Source: Azoarcus sp. (GTDB lineage Bacteria; Pseudomonadota; Gammaproteobacteria; Burkholderiales; Rhodocyclaceae). Taken from it: DNA of 64,000 bases. The position numbers were made by a program, and so were the translations under genes. The stretch lies in the NCBI GenBank assembly GCA_020725025.1, contig DYFV01000007.1, positions 1-64,000 of the forward strand, written 5' to 3'. Below, piece after piece: positions 7,669-15,997 of the stretch (the first letter of the stretch is position 1; each line of letters opens with the position of its first letter). Below the pieces are notes generated by a model. That model was not told the origin of the DNA. It ran no database searches and saw only the letters and a program-made list of their open reading frames with translations.

Positions 7669-9213
7669 ATGGAAGAACTTCTGACCCAGCTTTTGAGTTA
7701 TCTGCGCGGGATGTGGCGCTTCCGGTGGTGGGGGCTCGCGGTGGCGTGGGTCGTCGGCATCGTCGGCGCGATCGTCATCTACAGCATGCCCGATCGCTAC
7801 GAGTCGTCCGCGCGGGTGTTCGTCGATACCCAGTCGGTGTTGCGCCCGCTGATGTCGGGTCTCGCGGTGCAGCCGAACATCGACCAGCAGATCACCATTC
7901 TCAGCCGCACCCTGATCAGCCGCCCCAACATCGAGAAGCTGATCACCATGGCCGACCTGGACCTCACCGTGAAGGACCCGGCCGAGCGCGAGGCGCTCAT
8001 CTCGAAGCTCGCTAGCGGCCTGAAGATCCGCGGGACCGGCCGCGACAACCTTTTCACCCTCGCCTACGAGGACACCTCGCCCGAGCGGGCGCAACGCATC
8101 GTGCAGTCGCTGGTGTCGCTCTTCGTCGAGTCGGGTCTGGTGGGCAAGCGCCAGGACTCGGACGCGGCACGCCGCTTCATCGAAGAGCAGATCGCGGCCT
8201 ACGAGCAGAAGCTCAGCGAGGCCGAGAACCGCCTCAAGGAGTTCCGCCTGCGCAACATGTCCCTGCTTGGCGACGGCGGGAGCGATTACGTGTCGCAGAT
8301 CGCGGAGCTCTCCGCGCGCCTTTCCCAGGCCGAGCTCGAACTGCGCGAAGCCGAGAACTCGCGCGACTCGCTGCAGCGTCAGCTCGCCGGCGAGGATCCG
8401 GTGCTGCTGCCCCAGCAGCCCAACCCCTCGTCGGTGGCCATCCCCGAGATCGACGGACGCATCGATGCGGTGCGCAAGTCGCTCGACGGGCTGCTTCAGC
8501 GCTATACCGAGGAGCACCCCGACGTCATCGGCGCACGGCGCGTCCTGGCGCAGCTCGAGGAGGAGAAGGCGCGGGCGATCGAGGCGATGCGAGAAGCCGG
8601 CCCGGGGCAGTTCGGCGCGCTCAACGCCAACCCCGTCTTCCAGCAGATGAAGATCGCGCTCGCCGATTCGCAGGCCCGCGTTGCCTCCCTGCGCGCCCGG
8701 GTCGACGAGCTCAACTCGCGGCTGGCCGAGCTGCGGGCCACCGCGGCACTGCGTCCGCGCCTCGAGGCCGAACAGGCTCAGCTCAACCGGGACTACGACA
8801 TTCACAAGCGCAACTACGAGGCGCTGGTGGCGCGCCGCGAGTCGGCCGCCATGTCCGTCGAGATGAGCGCCCAGTCCGGAATCGCCGATTTCCGGGTGAT
8901 CGATCCGCCGAGTCTGCCGACTGCGCCGTCCGCGCCCAACCGCATCCTGCTGATGCCGCTGGCCGCGGCCGCCGCAGTGCTGGCCGGCCTGGCGGTGACC
9001 TTCCTGCTCGCGCAGCTGCGGCCGGCTTTCGTCGAGCTGAAGACGCTGCGTGAGGTGACGGGCCTCCCGGTGCTCGGGACGGTGTCGCTGCTGCCCGATC
9101 CGGCGCTCGCCCGTGCCCGTTTGCGCGGCCTCATCGCCTTCGGCGGCGGGGTCGCGAGCTTCGCAGTCGCGATGGTGGCGATGACCCTCGCGCTCCAGAT
9201 ACTTCAGAGCTAG
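7669..9213 (+). CDS. XrtA-system polysaccharide chain-length determinant (Wzz-like)
   Basis: 514 residues from ATG 7669 (GGGG just upstream; the frame is open for ten more codons to 7639). A first membrane segment lies at about 18-40. A Wzz domain and a long periplasmic coiled coil (about 150-390, rich in Glu/Arg/Leu, e.g. EQKLSEAENRLKEF) follow, then a second membrane segment at about 425-447 and a third at the end. This layout matches the exosortase-associated Wzz family (about 500 residues). It sets polymer length and bridges the inner membrane to the Wza-like protein. The cognate kinase is encoded separately, directly downstream. Confidence 0.92.
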   Translation: MEELLTQLLSYLRGMWRFRWWGLAVAWVVGIVGAIVIYSMPDRYESSARVFVDTQSVLRPLMSGLAVQPNIDQQITILSRTLISRPNIEKLITMADLDLTVKDPAEREALISKLASGLKIRGTGRDNLFTLAYEDTSPERAQRIVQSLVSLFVESGLVGKRQDSDAARRFIEEQIAAYEQKLSEAENRLKEFRLRNMSLLGDGGSDYVSQIAELSARLSQAELELREAENSRDSLQRQLAGEDPVLLPQQPNPSSVAIPEIDGRIDAVRKSLDGLLQRYTEEHPDVIGARRVLAQLEEEKARAIEAMREAGPGQFGALNANPVFQQMKIALADSQARVASLRARVDELNSRLAELRATAALRPRLEAEQAQLNRDYDIHKRNYEALVARRESAAMSVEMSAQSGIADFRVIDPPSLPTAPSAPNRILLMPLAAAAAVLAGLAVTFLLAQLRPAFVELKTLREVTGLPVLGTVSLLPDPALARARLRGLIAFGGGVASFAVAMVAMTLALQILQS

Positions 9214-9229
9214 CCAGGAGGGATCCGCC

Positions 9230-10186
9230 ATGAGTCTCATCGAAAAGGCCGTCGAGCGCCTGAGCAAGCTCAAACAGGCGGGAGGCGAAGAGGCCCCCGA
9301 TGCGCCCGCCGGCGAAGCCGCTGTCGTCGAGTCTGGTGCGTCCGCGACCGCCCAGCGCACGGTGCCCCCGCAGGCGCCGCGTAGCCCGTCGCAGCGGCGG
9401 GTGTGGGGCGCGTCGAGCGCGCGCAGCGTGGAGCTCGATCTGGCCCGCCTGACCGAGGTGGGCATGGTCACTCCCGAGCAGCCGCGCTCCGTCATCGCCG
9501 AGGAATACCGCGTGATCAAGCGCCCGCTCCTGCGCAATGCCCAGGGACGCAGCGCCGGCGCCATCGACAACGCCAACCTCATCATGGTCACGAGCTCGCT
9601 GCCGGGCGAGGGGAAGTCCTTCACCTCCATCAATCTGGCCATGAGCATCGCCATGGAGCTCGACCATACGGTCTTGCTGGTCGATGCCGATTTCGCGCGG
9701 CCCTCCATCCTGCCCGCGCTCGGCCTGCCGCCTCAGAAGGGCCTGATGGACGTGCTGGTGGGCGAGGTCTCCGACCTCTCCGAGGTGCTGCTGCGGACCA
9801 ACGTGGAGAAGCTCAGCATCCTGCCCGCCGGCATGCCGCATCAGCGCGCCACCGAGCTGATCGCCTCCGAGGCGATGAACCGGATGCTGGAGGAAATGGC
9901 CACCCGCTATTCGGAACGCATCATCATCTTCGACTCCCCGCCGCTGCTCGCGACCACCGAGGCGCGCGTGCTCGCCACGCACATGGGGCAGGTGGTCGTG
10001 GTTGTGGAATCGGGTCGCACCACGCACGGGACGGTCAAGCAGGCGCTCGCCACCATCGAGTCCTGCCCGGTCAAGCTGCTGGTGCTCAACAAGGCGACCG
10101 AGGGCGGACGCGGGAATCTATATGGATATGGATACGGCTACGGTTATGGGTATGGCACGGATTCGCGAACCGAAACGGCCGCCTGA
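9230..10186 (+). CDS. XrtA-system tyrosine autokinase with Tyr-Gly tail
   Basis: 318 residues, BY-kinase of the MinD/CpsD type. Walker A SSLPGEGKS (122-130), Walker A' LLVDADF (149-155) and Walker B IIIFDSPP (231-238) are intact. The C-terminal tail is six Tyr-Gly pairs (Tyr298 to Tyr308, every second residue), the expected autophosphorylation cluster in an unusually regular form. Such kinases assemble into rings, phosphorylate the tail in trans and control polymerisation through the Wzz partner, which is the preceding gene. The downstream barrel gene starts inside the last codons of this one. Confidence 0.94.
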   Translation: MSLIEKAVERLSKLKQAGGEEAPDAPAGEAAVVESGASATAQRTVPPQAPRSPSQRRVWGASSARSVELDLARLTEVGMVTPEQPRSVIAEEYRVIKRPLLRNAQGRSAGAIDNANLIMVTSSLPGEGKSFTSINLAMSIAMELDHTVLLVDADFARPSILPALGLPPQKGLMDVLVGEVSDLSEVLLRTNVEKLSILPAGMPHQRATELIASEAMNRMLEEMATRYSERIIIFDSPPLLATTEARVLATHMGQVVVVVESGRTTHGTVKQALATIESCPVKLLVLNKATEGGRGNLYGYGYGYGYGYGTDSRTETAA

Positions 10187-11810
10187 GGGCGTGCGGAGGA
10201 GGGCGGCGTCGCTTGCCTGGCTGGCTGCGGCCGTGATGGCCGCCGGCTCGGCGAACGCCCAGACGCTCACGGGGTCCGCCGCGGCGGGTGCGACGACGGG
10301 CGCCGGATCGGCCGGTGCGCCGGGCGCCGGAACGACGCCGGGCGCGGCGACGGCCGCTGCCGAGAGCCCACGCTCCCTGCTCCTGGAGCCCGCGGTCTCG
10401 GCCCGTCTCACCTTCACGGACAACGTTGGTGCGCGGGCGGACAACGAGCGCAGCGACTGGATTCTCGAAGTGGCGCCATCGATCGCCGTCTCGCGCGAGG
10501 CCGGCCGGTTCACCGGCGACCTGAGGGCGCAGCTGCGCAACGTCGCCTATGCGAACGAAACCGATCGCAGCACCAGCTATCTCGCGCTGCAGGGGCGCGG
10601 CGAGTTCGAGGCGATCGAGCAGTTCCTGTTCGTCGATGTGGACGCCGCGATCAGCCGCAATAACCGTTCGGATCTCTTCGGGCGCGCTCCGGGAGACTTT
10701 CTCGACGTGGGGCGTGGCAACGAGACGCGGCTGTTCTCGATCGGGCCGCGCGCCGAGTTCGAGTTCGCCGGCACCGGGCGCGGCACTGCAAGCTACCTCA
10801 GCCGCTGGCTAGACGGCAGCGGGGGCTTGGACGGCCGGCGGGTCGGCGAGTGGCGCGTGCTGCTTTCGGATCCGGCCGCCACCGGCCGATTCGGCTGGAG
10901 CCTGGACTACTTTCGCAGCGACACCCGCTTCAACGACAACGCCGACACCGAGGTTTACCAGCAGACGGCGCGCGCGACGCTTTTCGCGACCGTCTCGCCT
11001 CAGTTCCGCCTGCGCGGCATCGTGGGGCGCGAGTCGACCGACTATACGGACCGCGACGGCGAAAGCGGCACCATCAAGGGCGGCGGCTTCGACTGGAACC
11101 CGACCGAGCGCACCACCATCTCGGCGACCGGCGAGGACCGCGTCTTCGGGCGCGGCTACAACTTCTCCTTCCATCATCGGCGGCCGCTGTCCACCTGGGA
11201 CCTGTCCTACTCGCGCGACATCTCGTCCAGCCTGGACACCCTGGGCAGCGTCTTCGACGATCCGACATTCAGCGGGCTCTACGACGCCTACGAGCCGATC
11301 ATCCCCGATCCGTTCCAGCGCGAGCGCTTCGTGCGCGAGCTCTTGGGGCTCACGGACCCCGGGCTGAACGAGGGCTTCGTGACCAAGGCCTACTTTCTCG
11401 ACCGACGCCTGCGGGCGGGCGTCTCCCTCGTCGGGGCGCGCAACGTCCTTTCCCTGTCGTTGCTGCGCTCCGACCGGGAGCGACTCGACACCTTCACCCG
11501 TGCCAGCCTGGGGCCGGAGGACGATTTCGCGATCTTCGACCGTGTCCGCACCGACTCGGCGACCCTCGCGCTCAACCATCGCATTTCGGGGCTGACCGGG
11601 CTCAACGCCAGCTTCACGCGCTCGCGGAGCAAGGGCTCCGGCACGGGCACCCCGCGCGGTGAAACGCGGCGCAGCATCCTGTCGCTCGCGCTCAACACCA
11701 GCCTCAGCCCGCGCACCACGGGTGGGTTGAGCTACCGTCACCAGCGCGCGGATGGGGTCACCGACTTCATCGAGAACGTCCTCTCCGCGAGCCTTGCCAT
11801 CCGCTTCTGA
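10152..11810 (+). CDS. XrtA-associated outer-membrane beta-barrel protein
   Basis: 552 residues from ATG 10152, which overlaps the kinase gene by 35 bases. A GTG at 10191 is an alternative that keeps the whole signal peptide (AAVMAAGSANA, cleavage before Q). An Ala/Gly/Thr-rich linker follows, then about 450 residues of alternating strands ending in LSASLAIRF, an outer-membrane barrel signature. It matches the barrel family always placed between kinase and ATPase in exosortase A loci. It is probably the outer-membrane channel or secretin-like partner in polymer export; this role is inferred from position and topology. Confidence 0.88.
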   Translation: MARIREPKRPPEGVRRRAASLAWLAAAVMAAGSANAQTLTGSAAAGATTGAGSAGAPGAGTTPGAATAAAESPRSLLLEPAVSARLTFTDNVGARADNERSDWILEVAPSIAVSREAGRFTGDLRAQLRNVAYANETDRSTSYLALQGRGEFEAIEQFLFVDVDAAISRNNRSDLFGRAPGDFLDVGRGNETRLFSIGPRAEFEFAGTGRGTASYLSRWLDGSGGLDGRRVGEWRVLLSDPAATGRFGWSLDYFRSDTRFNDNADTEVYQQTARATLFATVSPQFRLRGIVGRESTDYTDRDGESGTIKGGGFDWNPTERTTISATGEDRVFGRGYNFSFHHRRPLSTWDLSYSRDISSSLDTLGSVFDDPTFSGLYDAYEPIIPDPFQRERFVRELLGLTDPGLNEGFVTKAYFLDRRLRAGVSLVGARNVLSLSLLRSDRERLDTFTRASLGPEDDFAIFDRVRTDSATLALNHRISGLTGLNASFTRSRSKGSGTGTPRGETRRSILSLALNTSLSPRTTGGLSYRHQRADGVTDFIENVLSASLAIRF

Positions 11811-11821
11811 GCGGTCGTTCA

Positions 11822-12931
11822 ATGTACGAGTCCTATTTCAAGCTCAGCGGCAAGCCGTTCCAGCTCAACCCGGACCCGCAGTTCTTCTACGGCAGCCGGG
11901 GCCATCGCCGGGCCATGGCCTATCTGGAGTACGGCCTGCACCAGAACGAAGGCTTCATCATCATCACCGGCGAGATCGGGGCCGGCAAGACCACGCTCGT
12001 CAGGAGCCTTCTCGATCACCTCGACCCGGAGAAGGTGGTTCCGGCCACCGTGGTGAGCACCCAGGTCGATGCGGAGGACGTCCTGCGCGTGGTGGCTGCG
12101 GCCTTCGGATTGCCGGTACGCAATCAGAACAAGGCCGGGCTGCTGCTCGCGCTCGAGACCTTCCTGGTCTCGACCGCCGCGGACGGGAAGCGGGCGCTGC
12201 TTATCGTCGACGAGGCGCAGAACCTCACCGCCCAGGCGGTGGAGGAATTGCGCATGCTGTCCAACTTCCAGCTGGAAGACCACGCCCTCCTGCAGAGCTT
12301 CCTCATCGGCCAGCCGGAGTTCCGCGACATCATGCAGGGGGCGCAGATGCAGCAGTTGCGCCAGCGCGTCATCGCCTCCTACCACCTCGGTCCGCTCGAC
12401 GCGGAGGAGACCCGCGCCTACATCGAGCACCGGCTGAAACTCGTCGGCTGGCGCAGCGATCCGAGCTTCTCCGACGAGGCCTTCCACCTCATCTACATGC
12501 ACAGCGGCGGCATTCCGCGGCGTATCAACACGCTGTGCGACCGGCTGATGCTCGCGGCCTTTCTCGCCGAGCGGCACAGCATCACCGAGTCCGACGTGGA
12601 GGAGGTGGTGGCCGAACTCACCGAGGAGTTCGCCGCACCCGCGAGCGCCCGCCCGAGCCAGCCCAAGGGGCGGGCCAACGGCGCCGCCAGTGGGCCGCCC
12701 GGCGCCGGCCTGGCGCTCGATCTTCCCGCCATCGATCCGTCGCGCCTGCAGGTGTCGGGAAAGCTCGCGGACCAGGTGGCCGACATGGCCGCGAAGTTCG
12801 ACGTGCAGCGCATCGAGGCGCGCATCGCGGGACTGGAGCAGTCGATGGCGGCCACCCTGGAGGTGCTCCATCACCTGCTGCAGGCCGTGCGGCGCGATCC
12901 GGAGGGAGAGGACAAGACCGATGACGCTTGA
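11822..12931 (+). CDS. XrtA/PEP-CTERM system-associated ATPase (ExeA-like AAA)
   Basis: 369 residues. The opening MYESYFKLSGKPFQLNPDP is typical of the GspA/ExeA-like AAA family. Walker A is GEIGAGKTT (50-58), Walker B ALLIVDEAQNL (125-135), and the sensor region GGIPRRINTLCDRLM is intact. The last 100 residues form an Ala/Gly/Pro linker and a helical segment that may be a coiled coil. The family is confined to exosortase A loci; the role is probably assembly of export components at the membrane. The gene overlaps wecB by 11 bases. Confidence 0.93.
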   Translation: MYESYFKLSGKPFQLNPDPQFFYGSRGHRRAMAYLEYGLHQNEGFIIITGEIGAGKTTLVRSLLDHLDPEKVVPATVVSTQVDAEDVLRVVAAAFGLPVRNQNKAGLLLALETFLVSTAADGKRALLIVDEAQNLTAQAVEELRMLSNFQLEDHALLQSFLIGQPEFRDIMQGAQMQQLRQRVIASYHLGPLDAEETRAYIEHRLKLVGWRSDPSFSDEAFHLIYMHSGGIPRRINTLCDRLMLAAFLAERHSITESDVEEVVAELTEEFAAPASARPSQPKGRANGAASGPPGAGLALDLPAIDPSRLQVSGKLADQVADMAAKFDVQRIEARIAGLEQSMAATLEVLHHLLQAVRRDPEGEDKTDDA

Positions 12932-14081
12932 GCAGGACCTTCTCCCGCCCGTGCTGTGCGTAGTCGGGGCTCGCCCCAACTACATGAAGATGGCGCCCAT
13001 CATCCGCGCATTCGATGCGCGCCGGCCGGTACTGCGCTCCCTCCTGGTGCACACCGGCCAGCACTACGACGCAGCCATGAACGACCGGCTTTTCGCCGAT
13101 CTCGACCTGCCGTACCCCGACGTGAATCTCGAGGTCGGCTCCGCGAGCCATGCCGTTCAGACGGCCGAGGTGATGAAGCGCTTCGAGCCGGTGATCGATC
13201 AGTACGGCGCGCGCGCGGTGGTGGTGGTGGGTGACGTGAACTCCACGCTCGCCTGCGCGCTGGTGGCGGTCAAGCGCGGCATCCCGGTGGTGCACGTGGA
13301 GGCGGGTCTGCGCAGCGGCGACCGCAGCATGCCCGAAGAGATCAACCGCGTCCTCACCGACCAGATCTCGGATCTGCTCTACACCACCGAGCGCAGCGCG
13401 CACGAGAACCTCGCCCGGGAGGGCATCGCACCCGGGCGCGCCGTATTCGTCGGCAACGTGATGATCGACAGCCTGCTCGCGAGCCTGCCGCGGGCAGCGG
13501 CGCCTGCCGATCTCCTCACCGCGGCCGGACAGGCCCCCGAGCGCATCGCCGGAGGATACGGCGTGGTGACTCTGCATCGTCCTTCCAACGTCGACAGCCC
13601 GGCGACCCTCGCGGCCATCCTCGGGGCGCTGCGGCGCATCGGCGACAGGCTGCCGCTCGTGATCGCGCTCCATCCCCGCACGCGGAACAACCTCGAACGC
13701 TTCGGCATGCGGGAACTCCTCGATGCCCCAGGCTTCATTACCTTGCCGCCGCAGGGCTACCTGGAGATGCTCGGCCTGATGGCGAAGGCGACGATCGTGC
13801 TCACCGACTCGGGGGGCATCCAGGAGGAGACCACGGCCTTGGGCGTGCCCTGCCTCACCATCCGCGAGAACACCGAGCGACCGATCACGGTGGAGCAGGG
13901 GACCAATACCCTGGTCGGCGTCGATCCGGAGGCCATCGTCGCCGCCGCCGACGCGGTGCTGACCGGCGGCGGCAAGCGCGGCCGCGTACCGGAGTACTGG
14001 GACGGGCACGCTGCCGAGCGCATCGCGGAGCACCTCGCGGCCTGGCTGGAGGCCCGCGAACGACCAAAGGGCGCCCAATGA
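12921..14081 (+). CDS. wecB: UDP-N-acetylglucosamine 2-epimerase (non-hydrolysing)
   Basis: 386 residues from ATG 12921, behind GGAGGGAGAGG. The enzyme interconverts UDP-GlcNAc and UDP-ManNAc in the cytoplasm. Visible family motifs are GARPNYMKMAPI near the N terminus, HTGQHYD, VVVVGDVNST, the central HVEAGLRSGD, and near the C terminus LTDSGGIQEE and RENTERP, which line the UDP-sugar site. The length is normal. Its presence implies ManNAc or a derivative in the polymer. It overlaps the ATPase gene upstream and touches the deacetylase downstream. Confidence 0.96.
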   Translation: MTLEQDLLPPVLCVVGARPNYMKMAPIIRAFDARRPVLRSLLVHTGQHYDAAMNDRLFADLDLPYPDVNLEVGSASHAVQTAEVMKRFEPVIDQYGARAVVVVGDVNSTLACALVAVKRGIPVVHVEAGLRSGDRSMPEEINRVLTDQISDLLYTTERSAHENLAREGIAPGRAVFVGNVMIDSLLASLPRAAAPADLLTAAGQAPERIAGGYGVVTLHRPSNVDSPATLAAILGALRRIGDRLPLVIALHPRTRNNLERFGMRELLDAPGFITLPPQGYLEMLGLMAKATIVLTDSGGIQEETTALGVPCLTIRENTERPITVEQGTNTLVGVDPEAIVAAADAVLTGGGKRGRVPEYWDGHAAERIAEHLAAWLEARERPKGAQ

Positions 14082-14917
14082 CGGGAGTGATCGTCAATGC
14101 GCTCACGATCGACGTGGAAGACTACTTCCAGGTTTCCGCGCTCGCACCGCATTTTCCGCGCAGCGAGTGGGAAAGCGTTCCCTGCCGCGTGGAACGCAAC
14201 GTCGAGCGCATCCTGGCGCTGCTCGCGGAGCACGATGCCCGGGCCACCTTCTTCACCCTCGGCTGGCTCGCGGAGCGCTACCCGTCGCTGGTGCGCAGCA
14301 TCGCCGAAGCGGGGCATGAGATTGCGAGTCACGGCTACAGCCACGAGCGTGCCAGCGCGCAGACGCCGGAGTGCTTCCTCGCCGACATCTCGCTCGCCAA
14401 GGCCGTGCTCGAGGACGTGGCCGGAAAGCCGGTGCGCGGCTACCGGGCGCCGAGCTTTTCCATCGGTGCGTCCAACCGCTGGGCTCACGACTGCATCGCG
14501 CAGGCCGGCTACGCCTACAGCTCGAGCGTGTACCCGGTCCGCCACGACCACTACGGCATGCCGGACGCGCCGCGCTTTCCGTATCGGCTGGAAAACGGCC
14601 TGCTCGAAGTGCCGGTGACGACGGTGCGCTGGCTCGGGCGCAACTGGCCGGCCGGCGGCGGGGGCTACTTCCGCCTGCTGCCCTACGCCGTGTCCCGTTG
14701 GCAGATCGGGCGGGTGAATCGCGAGGAAAGGCGGCCGGCCATCTTCTATTTCCACCCGTGGGAGATCGATCCGGAACAGCCCCGGGTGCGCGAGGCGCGT
14801 GCGCGCACGCGCTTTCGCCATTACGTCAACCTCGATCGCACGGAAGGCCGCCTGCGCCGGTTGCTGTGCGACTTCGCGTGGGGACGCGCGGATACGGTGT
14901 TTCACGGCGCCGCCTGA
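14078..14917 (+). CDS. XrtA-system polysaccharide deacetylase
   Basis: 279 residues, NodB-fold. LTIDVEDYFQ at 9-18 gives the metal/catalytic aspartates, HEIASHGYSHER gives the metal histidines, GYRAPSFS is motif 3, and the late FYFHPWEID is motif 5 with its histidine. This is the DUF3473-containing deacetylase subtype always found in exosortase A loci. It probably removes acetyl from HexNAc residues of the growing polymer or its lipid-linked precursor. No signal peptide is visible, so action at the cytoplasmic face is likely. The start overlaps the wecB stop as ATGA. Confidence 0.92.
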   Translation: MTGVIVNALTIDVEDYFQVSALAPHFPRSEWESVPCRVERNVERILALLAEHDARATFFTLGWLAERYPSLVRSIAEAGHEIASHGYSHERASAQTPECFLADISLAKAVLEDVAGKPVRGYRAPSFSIGASNRWAHDCIAQAGYAYSSSVYPVRHDHYGMPDAPRFPYRLENGLLEVPVTTVRWLGRNWPAGGGGYFRLLPYAVSRWQIGRVNREERRPAIFYFHPWEIDPEQPRVREARARTRFRHYVNLDRTEGRLRRLLCDFAWGRADTVFHGAA

Positions 14918-14943
14918 GCGCCGACTTTACGGAGCCGAGCGAG

Positions 14944-15981
14944 ATGGACCGCCCCGTCGCGACCGTGAAGGAGCTCAGCGAAGCCGATCGCGCGCGCTGG
15001 GATGCCTTCGTGCGCGCCTGCCCCGATGCGACCTTCTTCCACCTCTCGGCGTGGCAGCGCATCATGGAAGACGTCTTCCGGCACCGGACCTTCTTCCTCT
15101 ACGCCGAGCGCGCCGGCGAGATCGTGGCGGTGCTGCCGCTCGCACAGGTGAAGAGCCGTCTCTTCGGGCACGCGCTCACCTCGCTGCCCTTCTGCGTCTA
15201 CGGCGGAATCGCGGGCGCCGCCGAGGCCGCGCCGGCGCTCGAGGCGCATGCCGAGGCGCTCGCCGTGCGGCTGGGCGTCGATCACCTGGAGTACCGCAAC
15301 CTCGTGCCGCGCCACCCGGACTGGCCGCAGCAGGACCTTTACGCCACCTTCCGCAAGGAGATCGCTCCCGAGCCGGAGGCGAACATGCTCGCCATTCCGC
15401 GCAAGCAGCGCGCCATGGTGCGCAAGGGCATCGCGAACGGCCTGGCGAGCCGCTTCGACGAAGGCGTCGATACCTTCTTCGATCTCTACTCGGACAACGT
15501 GCTGCGCCACGGCACGCCGGCGCTGCCGCTGCGCTTCTTCGAGCGCCTGCGGACGGAATTTGGCGACGACTGTGAAGTACTCACGGTCGTCGATCGTTCT
15601 GGTATGCCATTATCAAGCGTCCTGAGCTTCTATTTTCGCGACGAGGTGCTGCCCTACTACGCGGGCGACGCCCTCGCAGCCCGTGAACTCGCCGCCAACG
15701 ATTTCAAGTACTGGGAGCTGATGCGCCATGCCTGCGGGAAGGGGGTCCGGTTGTTCGATTTCGGCCGCAGCAAGGTCGGCACCGGTCCGTACGCCTTCAA
15801 GAAGAACTGGGGCTTCACGCCGCAGCCGCTCGCCTACGAGTACCGGCTCTACCGCCGCGACAGCGTGCCGCAGAACAATCCCATGAATCCTCGCTACCGT
15901 CTCTTCATCGCCCTTTGGCGACGCCTGCCCCGCTCGGTGGCCAACGCGCTCGGTCCGCACATCGTGCGCAACCTGGGATGA
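14944..15981 (+). CDS. FemAB-type XrtA-associated protein
   Basis: 345 residues from ATG 14944. Two GNAT-like halves are recognisable: the first around FFHLSAWQRIMEDVF to VLPLAQVKS, the second around LSSVLSFYFRDEVLPYYAGD, ending in LFDFGRSKVGTGPYAFKKNW, which is characteristic of the family. FemAB and FemX proteins transfer amino acids from aminoacyl-tRNA to peptidoglycan stem peptides. The exosortase-associated branch is uncharacterised, so amino-acid transfer to a polysaccharide or lipid is only a possibility. That possibility matters here because of the Mur-ligase/Pth fusions at 39091-42955. Confidence 0.9.
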   Translation: MDRPVATVKELSEADRARWDAFVRACPDATFFHLSAWQRIMEDVFRHRTFFLYAERAGEIVAVLPLAQVKSRLFGHALTSLPFCVYGGIAGAAEAAPALEAHAEALAVRLGVDHLEYRNLVPRHPDWPQQDLYATFRKEIAPEPEANMLAIPRKQRAMVRKGIANGLASRFDEGVDTFFDLYSDNVLRHGTPALPLRFFERLRTEFGDDCEVLTVVDRSGMPLSSVLSFYFRDEVLPYYAGDALAARELAANDFKYWELMRHACGKGVRLFDFGRSKVGTGPYAFKKNWGFTPQPLAYEYRLYRRDSVPQNNPMNPRYRLFIALWRRLPRSVANALGPHIVRNLG

Positions 15982-15997
15982 GGGGAGCGCCCGCAGC

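Noticed and set aside
7570-9708. A 712-codon minus-strand frame opposite the Wzz and kinase genes
   Set aside because: It shows no domain and runs opposite well-supported genes; long antisense frames are common here.
10117-10153. Tandem repeat that could be a CRISPR or microsatellite
   Set aside because: It is the in-frame Tyr-Gly tail of the kinase, with no spacers and mixed codons.
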